NCBI GenBank assembly: GCA_963575745.1
Contig: CAUYUJ010019627.1
Coordinates: 130,664 to 194,663, forward strand
DNA: 64,000 nucleotides
Reading direction: 5' to 3'
From: Prorocentrum cordatum
Taxonomy: Eukaryota > Sar > Dinophyceae > Prorocentrales > Prorocentraceae
Part shown: piece after piece, positions 1 through 11,359 of the stretch
Numbering within the stretch: position 1 is the first letter of the stretch
How the letters are laid out: each line of letters starts with the position of its first letter
Position numbers and translations under genes: made by a program
The notes under the pieces: generated by a model
What the model saw: only the letters and a program-made list of their open reading frames with translations
What the model was told of the DNA's origin: nothing
Databases searched by the model: none

Positions 1-253
1 ACGATGATGAGGAGGATGATAATGCGAACGCTGCTGCTGATGATGATGATGATGCTGATAGTGATGATGATGATGATACTGATGCTGATGATGCTGATGA
101 TGATGCTGATGGTGGCGGTGGTGGTGATGAGGAGGAGGAGCAGGAGAAGGAGCAGGGGGAGGAGCAGGAGGAGGATGAGGAGGTGTGGGAAGGGGAAGAC
201 GAGGAGACGGAGGATGCGGAGAAGGAGGACGAGGAGGGGGATGAGGAGGTTGG

Positions 254-299
<46 letters not shown>

Positions 300-398
300 C
301 ATCATCATCATCATGTTCATCATGATGACGGCGACGACGGCGACTACGACTATGATGATGTTGAGGAGGAGGATGGTGATGATGATGATGGTGACGAC

Positions 399-433
<35 letters not shown>

Positions 434-1027
434 GCATGATCAGATGACAATGACGACGACGATGGCGGTGAGGATTGCGAGCATGATGATGATCATTATG
501 ATATTGATGACGATGATGATGACTATCATGGTGATCATGATGCTCATGATGACTATGATGATGATGCTTATGATGATGATGATGATGATGATGACGATGA
601 TAATGGTGATGAGTGACGATGGTGATGGTGATGATGATCATGATGAGAATGAGGACGAGGATGAGGATGAGGATGTTGATGACGATGGTGCTGCTACTGC
701 TGCTGATGATTGTGACGAGCAGGCGGATAATCATGTCGATGATGATGATGAAGCTGACGATGATGATGCTGATAATGATGATACTGTTGTTGTTGAAGCT
801 GATGATGATGATGATGGCGATGCTGCTGATGATCATGGTGATCATGATGATGAGGACAGTGATGGTGATGATGATGATTATGATGCTGATGATGACAACG
901 AGGTGGAGCGGGGGGAGGAGGTCGAGGAGGAGAAGGAGGAGGAGGAACAGGAGGAGGAGGATGATGGTGGTGATGATGATACTGATGATGATGATGATGC
1001 TGATGATGATGATGATGACGTTGATGC

Positions 1028-1063
<36 letters not shown>

Positions 1064-1267
1064 CGATGATGATGATGATGATGATGCTGATCATGATGAC
1101 GGCGACGTCGTCGACGACGACGATGCTGATGATGAGTATGATAATGATGACAAAGAAGACAATGAGGATTGCGATGAGGATGAAGATGCTGATGATGCTG
1201 ACCATCATGACGCTACTGATGACGATGATGATTTTGATTATCACATTGACCATGATGGTGATGGTAC

Positions 1268-1302
<35 letters not shown>

Positions 1303-2779
1303 CTGATGACGCTGATGACGCTGATGATGTCGATGGTGATGATGAGGATGATAATAACGATGCGGATGAGGATGTTGATAATGCTGCTGCTGCTGATTTT
1401 GAGGAGGAGGAGGATCATACTCATAACGATGATGATGGTGATGATGATGATGGTGATGATGGAGATAATGACGATGACGATGAGGAGGAGGAGGATGGGG
1501 AGGAGGAGGAGGAGGAGAAGCAGGGGGAGGAGGAGGAAGAGGAGTAGGAGAAGGATGATGAGGAGGAGCAGGAGGATGTTGATGATAATGAATATGATGA
1601 TGATGCTGATGATGATGATGCTCATGATCATGGGCATGCTGATGGCGACGTCAACGGCGACGTTGACGACGACGACGGCGATGATGATGTTGATAATGCA
1701 TGACAGAATGGTGATAATGACGATGGTGATGACGACTGTGCTGATGATCATTATGATACTGATGACGATGCTGTTGATGATGCTTATCACGATGAACATG
1801 CTGCTCATGATAAGGATGATGATGATGATGATGAAGCTGACGATGATGATGCTGATAATAATGATACTGTTGTTGTTGATGCTGGTGATGACGATGGCGA
1901 TGCTGATGATGATGGTGATGCTGAGGATGATACTGACGACGAGGATGACAATGATGATGATGTTGGTGATGACGATGCTGAAGATGGTGATCATCAGGAG
2001 GATGATGAGGATGATAATAAGAACGATGCTGCTGCTGCTGCTGATGATGATCATAATGATGATGATAGTGCTGATGATGATACTGATGATGCTGATGATG
2101 ATGATGGTGATGATGATGATGATGCTGATGATGATGATGGTAGTGGTGGGGATGAGGAGGAGAAGCAGGAGAAGGAGCAGGAGGAGGAGGAGAAGGAGGA
2201 GGAGAGCAGGAAGAGGAGGACGAGGACCAGAGGGAGGATAATAATGATGATAATGCCGATGACGATGACGATGGTGCTGATGATCATGATGATATTGATG
2301 TCGATGATGCCTGATGATGCTGTTGATGATGATGATGATGCTGATGTTGATGAGGATGCTGATGATGATGCTGACGATGACGATGATGATGCTGAGGATG
2401 ATGATGGTTATTATCACGATGCACACGCTGCTCATGATAAGGATGATGAAGCTGACGATGATGATGCTGGTACTGATGATAGTGTTGATGACGATGTCGA
2501 TGACGATGACGATGTCGATGATGATGAAGATGAAGAGGATGATAATGACGACGAGGATGAGAATGATGATGAGGTCGTTGATGACGATACTGGTGATGTC
2601 GATCATCAGGGGGATGATGAAGAGGATGATAATAAGAACGATGCTGCTGATGATGATAACAAGAACGATGCTGCTGATGATGATGATGAGGATAAGGATG
2701 AGGATGAGGATGATGATGAGGATGAGGATGATGATGATGATGCTGATGATGATGATGATGATGATGATGATGACGATGA

Positions 2780-2813
<34 letters not shown>

Positions 2814-2828
2814 GGTGATGATGATGAC

Positions 2829-2866
<38 letters not shown>

Positions 2867-2868
2867 CG

Positions 2869-2900
<32 letters not shown>

Positions 2901-3210
2901 GACGATGATTGATGATGATGATGATGTGTGATGATGATGATGATGATGATTGATGTATGATGATGTATGATTGGATGGATGGTGGGTGGTGATGATATGT
3001 GATGATGATGATGATGGTGGTTGGTTGGTGGTGGTGGTGATATGATGATGATGTATGATGATGATGATGATGACGATGACGAGATGATGATGATGATGAG
3101 ATGGAGGATGAGGATGGGATGGGATGAGGATGAGGATGAGGATGACGGAAGGATGAGGATGTGGATGAGTATGATGATGATGATGTGATGATGATGATGT
3201 GATGATGACT

Positions 3211-3252
<42 letters not shown>

Positions 3253-3292
3253 GATGATGTGATGATGATGATGATGATGATGATGATTATGT

Positions 3293-3362
<70 letters not shown>

Positions 3363-3600
3363 GGTGATGGTGGTGGTGATGATTGTGATGGCGGTGATGA
3401 GGAGGAGGAGGAGGAGCAGGAGACGGAGCAGGAGGAGGAGCAGGAGGAGGAGGAGAAGGAGGAGGAGAGCAGGAGGAGAAGGACGAGGATCAGGGGGAGG
3501 ATGTGGAGGAGGAGGAGGAGGAGGAGGAGGAGGACGACGACGAAGACGACGAAGACGAGGAGGAGGTGGGGGGGGAGGGGCGCAGGAGGAGGGAGTTTTG
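1..3600. repeat. Degenerate GAT/GAC trinucleotide array with GGA blocks
   Basis: About 3.4 kb of nearly uninterrupted GAT with scattered GAC, GCT, GGT and CAT variants, punctuated by GGA-rich blocks near 125-250, 895-960, 1485-1585, 2150-2240 and 3395-3600. Stretches recur in the same variant order: around 760-850 and 1840-1910, and around 1740-1820 and 2410-2490. This suggests block duplication on top of slippage. Two frames lack stops for long distances and read as poly-Asp or poly-Met. I treat these as repeat artefacts, because composition follows the repeat and no domain is visible. Confidence 0.95.
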
Positions 3601-4014
3601 GAGCACTGGATATCGCAACTAAGTCGGTGGCGGCAGGCGGCTTGCTGCCCCGAGGCTGGCGGAAGGAAACGAAAGAGTCTCTCTGACTCTTTGCTGGCCC
3701 GGCTCTGCTGTGAGGTGTAGGGCCCGCGCTTCGGTCCGAAGAGCCGTGGCCACTGCCTGCGCACGTCGGGCTGAGAGCTCACCCCGCCAGGAAGGAGCGG
3801 TCCCGCTGTCGGGGGTCTACCGCCGGTACATCAGCGATCTATCGCCGAATGCAGGTCGATGTCCCGTCCCCCACCCCCCCCTGTAGTCAGGAGGGAACGA
3901 AAAACACTCCGACACAGTGAATCGCCGATGCCCGCGAACGTGTGCGAACATATGGGGAGTGGGGGGGGAAGACGAGAGTCCCAAACATACTGGGCGATCT
4001 GGGGGATGCTGGAC
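3601..4014. other. GC-rich stretch, no gene seen
   Basis: Transition from the GGA block to unique GC-rich DNA. A short segment near 3945-3995 resembles the AAAATATGGG-type repeat found at 4320-4510 and 6850-6915. Nothing else is recognised. Confidence 0.5.
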
Positions 4015-4135
4015 TCTGCGAGGAGGAAGGGGAGGAGGAGGGGGAGGAGGAGGAGGAGGCGGAGGAGGTGGAGGAGGAGGAGGAGGAGGGGGGGGGAGGT
4101 GGAGGAGGAGGAGGAGGAGGAGGAGGAGGAGGAGA
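4015..4135. repeat. GGA/GGAGG microsatellite
   Basis: About 120 bases of GGA with a G-run near 4090. It is open in all frames as poly-Glu, poly-Arg or poly-Gly and is not taken as coding. Confidence 0.9.
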
Positions 4136-4264
4136 CTCTGTGTGCAGGTCCTGGTGTGTCCCCGGGCCCCTGCACTCAGCCAGTCCCCCTCCCACGCTGC
4201 CCCATTGGCCTGCGGGCCCTGCCCTCGGCTCTCCGGCGGCCGCTCGAGACTGCCCTGCCCGGGC

Positions 4265-4515
4265 AACCTCTGCCAGGAGGGGAAAAACACACACAGACAT
4301 CATTCATCGTCGATTCCCCCGAAAATATAGGAAAATATGGGAAGTTGGGGGGAAGACAGAATCCAGAAAATATGGGGAACTATGGGGAACTATGGGGGAG
4401 AAACACACACACAGGCATCATCGATCGTCGACTCCCTAGACAATATAGGAAAATATTGGAAGTGGGGGGGAAAGACAACCAATCCAGAACAGATGGGGAA
4501 ACATGGGGGATCCGG
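4265..4515. repeat. Two direct copies of a roughly 115-bp dispersed repeat
   Basis: The order ACACACAGACATCATTC, TCGTCGATTCCC, AAAATATGGGAAGT, GGGGGGAAGACA, CCAGAA occurs twice in tandem, at about 4281-4385 and 4400-4500. A third copy lies at 6822-6915 inside another element. A T-rich segment with TTTGCGTGTAT follows both the second copy and the copy at 6915-7000. Confidence 0.7.
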
Positions 4516-4830
4516 CTCTTTGCGTGTATGTATTTCTTTGTGTGTCCCAGGGCCCCTTCACTCTGAACGCGCCCGACGAGGCGCAGCCACTGGGAGGCAT
4601 CCAGAGGTTGGAAGCCCGCCGATCACCGAGCGCGCTCCACTCAGAGGAGGAAAAGGTATCCATGCCTCTACCCTTCCCTCGCATTCCCCTTTCTGGGGCT
4701 CCTCGGAGGCCCTCGTCGCCCCCCCTGGATTCGCCTCGAAATTCTGGTCAGAACGCACCCTGGGAGAGGTCCGTGGAGTAGCGGTATCGGTACCTTTTGG
4801 TTTCCACATCCACTGCTCGCAAAAGCTTGG

Positions 4831-4956
4831 CATCGCTCGGGCGTGTGCCTCTTCTTTCTCGGCGAGAACCATCGAGGGCCATCCTGGACCATCGAGCAAC
4901 AACAAAGCACGCACGGAACCGAAACAAAAACACCGGGAAAGGGACGTCCGAGCGGC
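4831..4956. mobile_element. Inverted-repeat element family F, copy 1
   Basis: Begins CATCGCTCGGGCGTGTG and ends with ACGTCCGAGCGG, which are near-complementary ends. The interior carries CATCCTGGACCATCGAGCAA and an A-rich CACGCACG segment shared with copies near 6712-7276 and 44877-44998. No coding capacity, so it is a small non-autonomous (MITE-like) element. Confidence 0.65.
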
Positions 4957-5598
4957 GGCAAGAAAGTGCCTTCGCACAAACATTCGAAGTGCACGCGCGT
5001 CTTCGTCCGCGCGGGGGGCCGCGGGTGCCCCGCGGCGGATCGGGGCCACGTGCAATCAGCTCGGTCTGGCGAGTCGCGGGACGCGCTTGCCTAGCTTTAA
5101 GCCGGGCCTGCCCCTCTACTACAGTCTGGACGCCCGAAACCAGAGCCCCGAATCATCAGGGGTAACTCGGGTCAGGGATAACTCGGGTTCGTTTTTCGGG
5201 AATCCAAGCCCGGATTACCCCGGACCCGAGTTACCCCGGATAATTCGGGCGTCCAGAGCCCCGAATCATCAGGGGTAACTCGGGTCAGGGCTAACTCGGG
5301 TTCCTTTTTTTCCGGAATCCAAACCCGAGTTACCCCGGACCCGAGTTATCCCAGATAACTCGGGCGCCCAACGAAATGGGCACGGAAAGAATGGGTACAA
5401 TGCCTAACAGCAGTTCCTGTTCCTTTTGAACCGGGTTCGCTGTCCACGCCGCCGCGGCCCGTGTCCACTCGAGACAGAAGGCCGCCTGCCCCACAGCGGC
5501 CGCTGTTGGTCTGGGACAACACTTGTTGCTGGGCATTGTACCCATGTTTTCCGTACCCATTCCGGGCGTCCAAATACAGAGGGAATATTCAAAAATAG

Positions 5599-5728
5599 TA
5601 CAGTCGGGGCACTGAGGAAGGAACCCTTTTCGTTGGTGAGGGGCTCGGTATTCCTTAGTTGTTTTGCAGTTCGCCTTTGGTTTTGCTTAGGGCTTCGATG
5701 GGGAATCGAAGTTAAACTTATGGGAAGA
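5599..5728 (+). mobile_element. Family B element, left half (in composite repeat unit 1)
   Basis: Starts TACAGTCGGGGC and continues with the AAGGAACCCTTTTCG, GAGGGGCTC and AAACTTATGGGA segments of the complete copies at 21.2 and 22.6 kb. It stops where the palindromic block begins. Confidence 0.75.
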
Positions 5729-6192
5729 ATCAGAGCCCCGAATCATCAGGGGTAACTCGGGTCAGGGCTAACTCGGGTTCGTTGTTCGGGATTCCGAACC
5801 CGACTTACCCCGGACCCGAGTTACCCCGGATAATTCGGGCGTCCAGAGCCCCGAATCATCAGGGGTAACTCGGGTCAGGGCTAACTCGGGTTCCTTTTTT
5901 TCCGGAATCCAAACCCGAGTTACCCCGGACCCGAGTTATCCCAGATAACTCGGGCGCCCAACGAAATGGGCACGGAAAGAATGGGTACAATGCCTAACAG
6001 CAGTTCCTGTTCCTTTTGAACCGGGTTCGCTGTCCACGCCGCCGCGGCCCGTGTCCACTCGAGGGAGAGAAAGGCGCTGCCCACAGCGGCCGCTGTTTGG
6101 TCTGGGACAACACTTGTTGTTGGTCATTGTACCCATGTTTTTCCGTCCCATCCGGGCGTCTCAACTACAGGAGGGAATATGCAAAATAGTTT

Positions 6193-6318
6193 TACATCGG
6201 GGCAAGAGGAAGGGCGCCCTTTTTCGATGGTGAGGGGCTCGGTGTTCCCGTTAGTTGTTTTGCAGTTCGCCTCTGGTTTTGTTTAGGCTTTATGGGGATC
6301 GAGCTAACTTATGGGAGA
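6193..6318 (+). mobile_element. Family B element, left half (in composite repeat unit 2)
   Basis: Decayed copy of the 5599 half: the end is TACATCGGGGC, with several small indels inside. It again stops at the palindromic block. Confidence 0.7.
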
Positions 6319-6547
6319 TCAGAGCCCGAATCATCAGGGGTAACTCGGGTCAGGGCTAACTCGGGTTCGTTGTTCGGGATTCCGAACCCGACTTACCCCG
6401 GACCCGAGTTACCCCGGATAATTCGGGCGTCCAGAGCCCCGAATCATCAGGGGTAACTCGGGTCAGGGCTAACTCGGGTTGGTTTTGTCCGGAGTCCGAA
6501 CCCGAGTTACCCCGGACCCGAGTTACCCCGGATAACTCGGGCGCCCA

Positions 6548-6596
6548 AAAGAAGAAGCCTCGCTCCTTATTTAGGGTTCCTTAGGCCAACGCCCCT
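6548..6596 (+). mobile_element. Family B element, right half
   Basis: Carries the 3' segment of the complete copies (CTCCTTATTTAGGGTTCC then AGGCCAACGCCCC) and lies directly after the composite repeat. This suggests the 590-bp array grew inside a family B copy. The final GACTGTA terminus is not preserved. Confidence 0.7.
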
Positions 6597-6711
6597 TCTG
6601 TGGGCGCACGCCCGCCTTGAGCCCAGCCGAGAGCCGGCGGGCACCTCGACCGCCGCTCCTCGCTCCGCGCGAGCCGCCGTCCGCCCCGGGCCCTCGGAGC
6701 CCATCCCCCGG

Positions 6712-7276
6712 CATCGCTCGGACGTGCGCATATTTCTTCTCGGCGAGGGCCATCGAGGACCATCCTGGACCATCGAGCAAAAAAAAAAAAACACGCACGA
6801 AACTCAGGAGGGCCAGAAACACACAGACACAAGTCATCGTCGACCCCCAGGAAGGGACAAGATGGGAAAATATGGGAAGTGGGGGGGGAAGACAAAAAAC
6901 CCAGAACATACGGTATTTATTTGCGTGTATTTATTTGCGTGGAAGTGGATGGGGCATATTTTTATTTGCGTGTATTTATTTGTGTGTTTGTGGGCCCCTT
7001 TCAGAAACCGAAAAACGCACCATCGAGGACCCCAAACCACCCCAACCCAACCCGAAGGCCCAAGTTTGCCCTCGATTTCCAGTGGGGGGGGGTCGGGGAA
7101 CATCGAGAAAACACATGGAACCCGTACCCCCCCCCCAACCCGACATTCGGGCCAACTTCGGATCTTCGGGTTGGGTTGGGGTGGGGTGGTAGGTAGCCAC
7201 ATCCTGGACCATCGAGCAACAACAAAAAAACACGCACGACACCGAAACATGCACCGGGAGATGGACGCCCGAGCGA
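6712..7276. mobile_element. Inverted-repeat element family F, copy 2, interrupted
   Basis: The left end GCATCGCTCGGACGTG is at 6712 and the right end ACGCCCGAGCGACGG near 7265. The interior segment CATCCTGGACCATCGAGCAA plus an A-rich tail is present twice (6761-6802 and 7200-7242), about 439 bp apart. The DNA between these includes the 6822-6915 repeat and an AACCCGAAGG/GGGTTGGG segment related to 46786-46915. Confidence 0.65.
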
Positions 7277-7429
7277 CGGCAAGGGAATCCCGAGCCGCGC
7301 CGCCCTGCGGCGCGCGGCGCACGCCGGGGCCCCCTCGTCGCGGGGAGGGCGGCAGGGCCCCCCCGCGGGGGCCGCGGGCGGTCCGGCAGCCGCGGGCGGC
7401 GCGCTCGGACGCGGTCCTCTCATCCTCCT

Positions 7430-7795
7430 CCGCCCTCCTTGCTCCTACTCCTCCTCCTCCTCCTGCCTCCTCATCCCCCTCCTCCTCCTCCTGCCTCTCC
7501 TGCCTCCTACTCACCCTCCTCCTCCTTCCTCCTCTATCATTCACCTGCCTCCTCCTCCCCACCTCATCCTCCCCCTTTCCCCCTACTCCTCCTCCTCCGT
7601 CCTCCTCCTGCCTCCTCCTCCTCATCCTCCTCCTCCTCCCCCTCCCTGCCTCTCCTCCTCCTCTCTCTCCTCCCTCTCCTCCTCCTCCTCTCCTCCTCCT
7701 CCTCCTTCCTCTACTACTCCTCCCCTCCTCATCCCCCTCCCCCTACCTCTCCTCTGCCTCCTCCTGCCCCTGCCGGGGCAGCACATGGCCCCCCC
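7430..7795. repeat. CCT microsatellite
   Basis: About 360 bases of degenerate CCT with a C-run at the end. It reads as poly-Ser, poly-Leu or poly-Pro and is not coding. Confidence 0.9.
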
Positions 7796-7885
7796 CCCCC
7801 TCCCCCCCCGGGAAGCCCCTCTGCGGGCTCTGCCGTCGATCGTGCCCTATGCGATAGGGGAACAACAGTGGCATGAACATGAAAT

Positions 7886-8018
7886 CTCGGAGGTCCGCGC
7901 TGTTTTCTCGGATCGGCATTGGACCCCCCTCCCTGGCGCGCGGAGCGCGCCAGGGGCGGCGCTGGAGGCGCCGCTGGGGGGCCCCAGCGCCGATCCGAGA
8001 AATCCGCGCGGATCTCAG
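7886..8018. mobile_element. Palindromic element family G, copy 1
   Basis: Left arm TTCTCGGATCGGC pairs with right arm GCCGATCCGAGAA, and GGTCCGCGC pairs with GCGCGGATC. A strong GC hairpin (GGCGCGC, GCGCGCC) lies inside. Related copies are at 15591, 16280 and 18105. Confidence 0.65.
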
Positions 8019-8282
8019 AGTTTTTATGTTTATGCCATTTTTTGTTCCCCTATTCAACCCCTGGGCGTGGCATGCCCATGCAATTCCGTTTTTGGCAACG
8101 GCTAGCGTCGATTAGCGTCTGGGAGTCGACGATGTAGCGTCAACCAGCGTCGACTCAGCGTCGATCCAGCGACGATTGGCGTGGATCCGCAAGAGTGGAC
8201 AAGATGGTATGGGAGGCTCCCCTGAGTTGCCACCGAACGATCATGTAAGACCATCGTTGCCCCGAACCCTCGACCCTCGATT

Positions 8283-8398
8283 AAGGGAGGAAAAACCACC
8301 CGGACGGGACAATTGGCGTTTACTACTCGGCCTTCGGCGTTTATTTCTTTGGGCGCGTTTGCAAAAAGCCTCGCGTGTCGGGGTGGTCATTATCGGGG
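8283..8398. repeat. Dispersed repeat family K, copy 1
   Basis: GGAGGAAAAACCACCCGGAC, GGCGTTTA, GGGCGCGTTTGC and TCGCGTGTCGGGGTGG occur in this order, matching the stretch at 12508-12642 and, more distantly, 10788-10903 and 24741-24848. No terminal inverted repeats are evident. Tandem TAGCGTCGATT-like 11-mers lie just upstream (8103-8175) and again before the 12.36-kb element. Confidence 0.55.
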
Positions 8399-8439
8399 TG
8401 GATTTTCCTGCCCTCCACGATCATCGACCCAATCCCGAG

Positions 8440-9215
8440 CGGCACCCCGGCGGCGAGGCGGCGGTGCCCGCGGAGCCTCCCGGCACCCCTGCAGCCCTGA
8501 CCCTCGATCATCGACCCTCCGAATGAGGTGCTCGCTTGGGGGACCTTCCTGGAGAGCCCACCCAGAGGATCTGCCCGGCTCCTAGTTCGACGGCAGCTCG
8601 ACTCAGGCTCGACTCAGGTTCGACTCAGGCTCGACTCGGGTTGACCAGGCAGGGCCAGCAGTAAGAGCGGTAGCACACTCGCTTTTTCCTCGGCGCTCCG
8701 GTGCCACCGCCGGGCTCTTGTAGGGCCGTCCCCCCGGGACGTCTGACCGGGTCGAGAAGACATCGTTTGGGAACATACGCGATCATCAACCGCACAATCA
8801 AGACACACTTGCACGCCACTTCGCCGGCCCACACGCAATATGCAAGAACGCCCGCACGCATGAACGATAATGGATGGACGGCGCGCGTGCCCGCGCGGGC
8901 AAAGCGCGGGCACGCATGACTGGCCATCAATGACCGCCAGCATTGGATGCCAATCGTACCCGATCACATACATGAGCGATACATTGAGCATACATGGGCC
9001 ATTCAGCCCCCATTGAAGACCCCCTGTGGTAGACCCCCTCTTTCACCCTCCAATCAGGTCGACCCACATCGACGGACGTTCTCGACGCAGCTTCGACGCA
9101 CGAGCGGAGCGATGGTGTCTCCAGGAGGGCCCCCAGAAGGAGCATCCGGCCGGAAGCCCTCGACCCTCCAGCGCCCAGCGCCCCCCTGAAACCCTCGACC
9201 CTCGATGTAAAGATA
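8440..9215. other. No gene recognised
   Basis: GC-rich unique DNA with short CGACTCAGGCT tandem repeats at 8588-8640. Open frames here are short and on opposite strands with no domain signal. Confidence 0.5.
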
Positions 9216-9488
9216 CCCCAAAAATACCCCCAAAAGGTCAAAAAATATGACAAAAGTAGTCCCCAGACAATTTTTTTTTGATCTGTTGAGAATTTTTGCG
9301 GTATTTTTTATTTAATCGCTTCGCTCATGCCGCCGGCCCTGGAGCCCTCTTTAGGGCCTCTTGGGGGCCTCTTGGGGACCTCTTGGGAGTCTCTTGGGGC
9401 TCCTTGGCGTGTTTTGATTATCTGTTGAGAATTTTTGCGGTATTTTTTATTTTTCGTCGACAATCCCCCTGTAGGGGGACCGGCCCGA
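9216..9488. mobile_element. Family A element, left end decayed, with internal insertion
   Basis: The right end CCCCCTGTAGGGGGACC followed by GGCCCGACTT is clear at 9454-9488. The family interior (TCAAAAAATATGAC, AGTCCCCAGAC) is present near 9238. The segment TGTTGAGAATTTTTGCGG occurs twice, at about 9282 and 9420, on either side of a 100-bp CTTGGGG-type stretch, as if that stretch inserted with a duplication. The left terminus is not recognisable. Confidence 0.55.
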
Positions 9489-9697
9489 CTTCACCCTCGA
9501 CCAGAGTCCCGAGCGTCGCCCCCCCCGGCGGCGAGGCGGCGGCGCCGGCGGAGCTGCCGGGCACCCCGCGGGAGGGCGGCCCGGCCGGGGCGGCCGAGGA
9601 GCCGCGCCCCGGCGACGAGGCGGGTCGCACGGGGGGGGCCACGGGCCGAAGGGGAGGGGCCCCTATAATGCCGCTGCGAGCGGGGCGTCGGTATGAG

Positions 9698-9873
9698 GTC
9701 GGGCGTGTCCCTCTACAGGAGGAATGTTCAGGCACAGTCCAACAGATCGTGTCGGGACGGCTTGATTTGAATCATTTGCGACTATGTTTGAGTATGTTTT
9801 GATTTGATTCACGTATGTTTTGGCTACTTTTCATTGGTCGTCCAAAAGCCGCCTGTAGGGGAACATGCCCGAC
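9698..9873. mobile_element. Family A terminal-inverted-repeat element
   Basis: Left end GTCGGGCGTGTCCCTC then TACAGGAGGAATG. Right end CGCCTGTAGGGGAACATG then CCCGAC. The ends are inverted repeats of about 25 bp around a 125-bp AT-richer interior without an ORF. AGGTCGGGC and GCCCGACCT suggest the symmetry extends two bases further. Confidence 0.75.
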
Positions 9874-9875
9874 CT

Positions 9876-10538
9876 AGCCCAAGCCGCTGCAAACGGGGCG
9901 TTCGTAAACGGGGTGGCCTTAGCCTCTTCAAGCGAGAGCGAGGTGACAGGGCATTTATCTCGCGCCAGTGCTTTGTAAACATCGGGACGACAGACATGTC
10001 GATCCATTATCATAAGATAACTCCTGGCCGGGAGGGTCTCTCGCACATGCGCGGGGCAAATCAGTGTTTCTTTTTTTTTATTGGGATTACAATTGAAAAC
10101 GCAATTTTGGGTACCGGCCCGTTTATTAACGCGCCGTTTGCTGGGCAGCGGCGAAGAAGAATGACCCCAGCAAAGTTGTCGTTTTGGCAATTCTTCTAGA
10201 CCTCCCAGATGGGGTCCTTCAGCGTCTGGAGGTCAAGTTCTGACTTTGCCCTGGTCAAGTTCTGACTTTGCCCTGGCTGAGTCCCGCTTGATCCGGCTTG
10301 ATCCCGCTTGATCCCGCGCGATCCCGTTTAATCCGCTGCCTAATTTGGCGTAACAGCCCAGCAATGGCGTTTGATCCTCTTTAGTCCTCCTGACAAAGAC
10401 CTCCCGGCCGTTGCCTCCGAAGGGTCGGAGTAGATGGGGTCGGAGGATCGCGCCGCATCGCTGATGCATCGGCCTTGCGGCTCGATGAGGAGCCCGATGT
10501 CCTCCACGCCGACGTCGCCGATGCATCGCCAACGTTCA
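9876..10538. other. No gene recognised
   Basis: Contains two direct copies of GGTCAAGTTCTGACTTTGCC near 10230-10275 and five GATCCCGCTT-like decamers at 10285-10330. Nothing coding is convincing. Confidence 0.45.
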
Positions 10539-10694
10539 CCAGTCTCGAACTTACCCCTATCCCTAAGATTGACACGCCAAAAGGCGATGACAATCTTAGG
10601 GATGCGCCCTGGAAAACTAAGGGAATCCATAAGATTGGCACCGCGATGAGGCGATGCCCAGCTTAGGGATAATTAGGGATATGTTCCAGGCTGG
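10539..10694. mobile_element. Family D terminal-inverted-repeat element, copy 1
   Basis: Left end CCAGTCTCGAAC with a CCTATCCCTAAG segment. Right end CTTAGGGATAATTAGGG then TATGTTCCAGGCTGG. The ends are complementary over about 30 bp. The interior GACACGCCAAAAGGCGATG is nearly the same as in the copy at 37583-37734, some 27 kb away. Confidence 0.75.
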
Positions 10695-10787
10695 TAAGAC
10701 GTCGCCGGCGCATCGCCGATGCAAGATGTGCCGTTTTTGCGAAGCTGTTGCTTTTGCAGCTCGCTCGAGGGAGGACACGGCACCCCG

Positions 10788-10903
10788 ACTCCCGCAGTTG
10801 GCGTCTACTGAGCGGCTCTATGGGCGTTTATACCAAGCAGCCCTGCCCAGGTCCACTCCTTCCTTTGGCTCGTTTGCCGAACGGGCTCGCCTGTCGGGGT
10901 GCC
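10788..10903. repeat. Dispersed repeat family K, copy 2
   Basis: GTTGGCGTCTACTGAGCGGC, GGGCGTTTATACCAAGCAG, CCTTCCTTTGGCTCG and CGCCTGTCGGGGTG occur in the same order as in the copies at 12.5 and 24.7 kb. Confidence 0.5.
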
Positions 10904-11359
10904 TAGCTGTCTGTTCTCGGTAAGTGTCTGGCCTCTCGCCGTTGGGCCGTGCTCGGCCAGACGACGGCCGTGTTCGGCCAGCGTTTTGGCCCATTTTCGG
11001 CCAAGCGACGGCAGGCGTTTCGTTACTTTTTCAGCACCCGGGGGGGCCCGCTGGGCCGCGGGACCGTCAACATAATAGCCCAGGATGGAAAATTGGCCCT
11101 TGGGATAGAGTCTGGATTCTTGGGGGCTCGAGCACTGAATTTGTGTTCGGCGAGGGGCCCATCTATATGCAGGCGTGGGTACCGCAAGACAGGTGGAAAC
11201 TAACGGTAGAGGGAACCTTCAAGGGGCTGCCCAAAGGACCAAGGCGTGCGTGGGAAGGGTTGAGTGACGTTATGGGGTCGGAGAGGTCAGCCGTAATGGG
11301 CTACATCTGGATGTAACCCGTTCTGGGTGATTTGCGCGCCAGACGGCGCGGCCTTTAGT

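Larger units (their letters stand above)
5137..6545. repeat. 590-bp composite tandem repeat, about 2.4 units
   Basis: The string CAGAGCCCCGAATCATC recurs at 5141, 5731 and 6320, and a second set at 5253, 5843 and 6431, giving a period of 588-590 bp. Each unit holds two palindromic blocks (GGGGTAACTCGGGTC paired with GACCCGAGTTACCCC), then an inverted-repeat segment of about 200 bp with arms around TGGGTACAATGCC (5366-5575, 5956-6165), then the left half of a family B element. The last unit has only the two palindromic blocks. Confidence 0.85.

Noticed and set aside
4-2931. Long poly-Asp and poly-Met open frames in the GAT array
   Set aside because: They follow directly from a stop-free trinucleotide repeat and exist in two frames at once. 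No unique sequence or domain.
10555-10680. Telomere-like CCCTAA in family D
   Set aside because: Single CCCTAAG units as part of terminal inverted repeats, not a tandem telomeric array.
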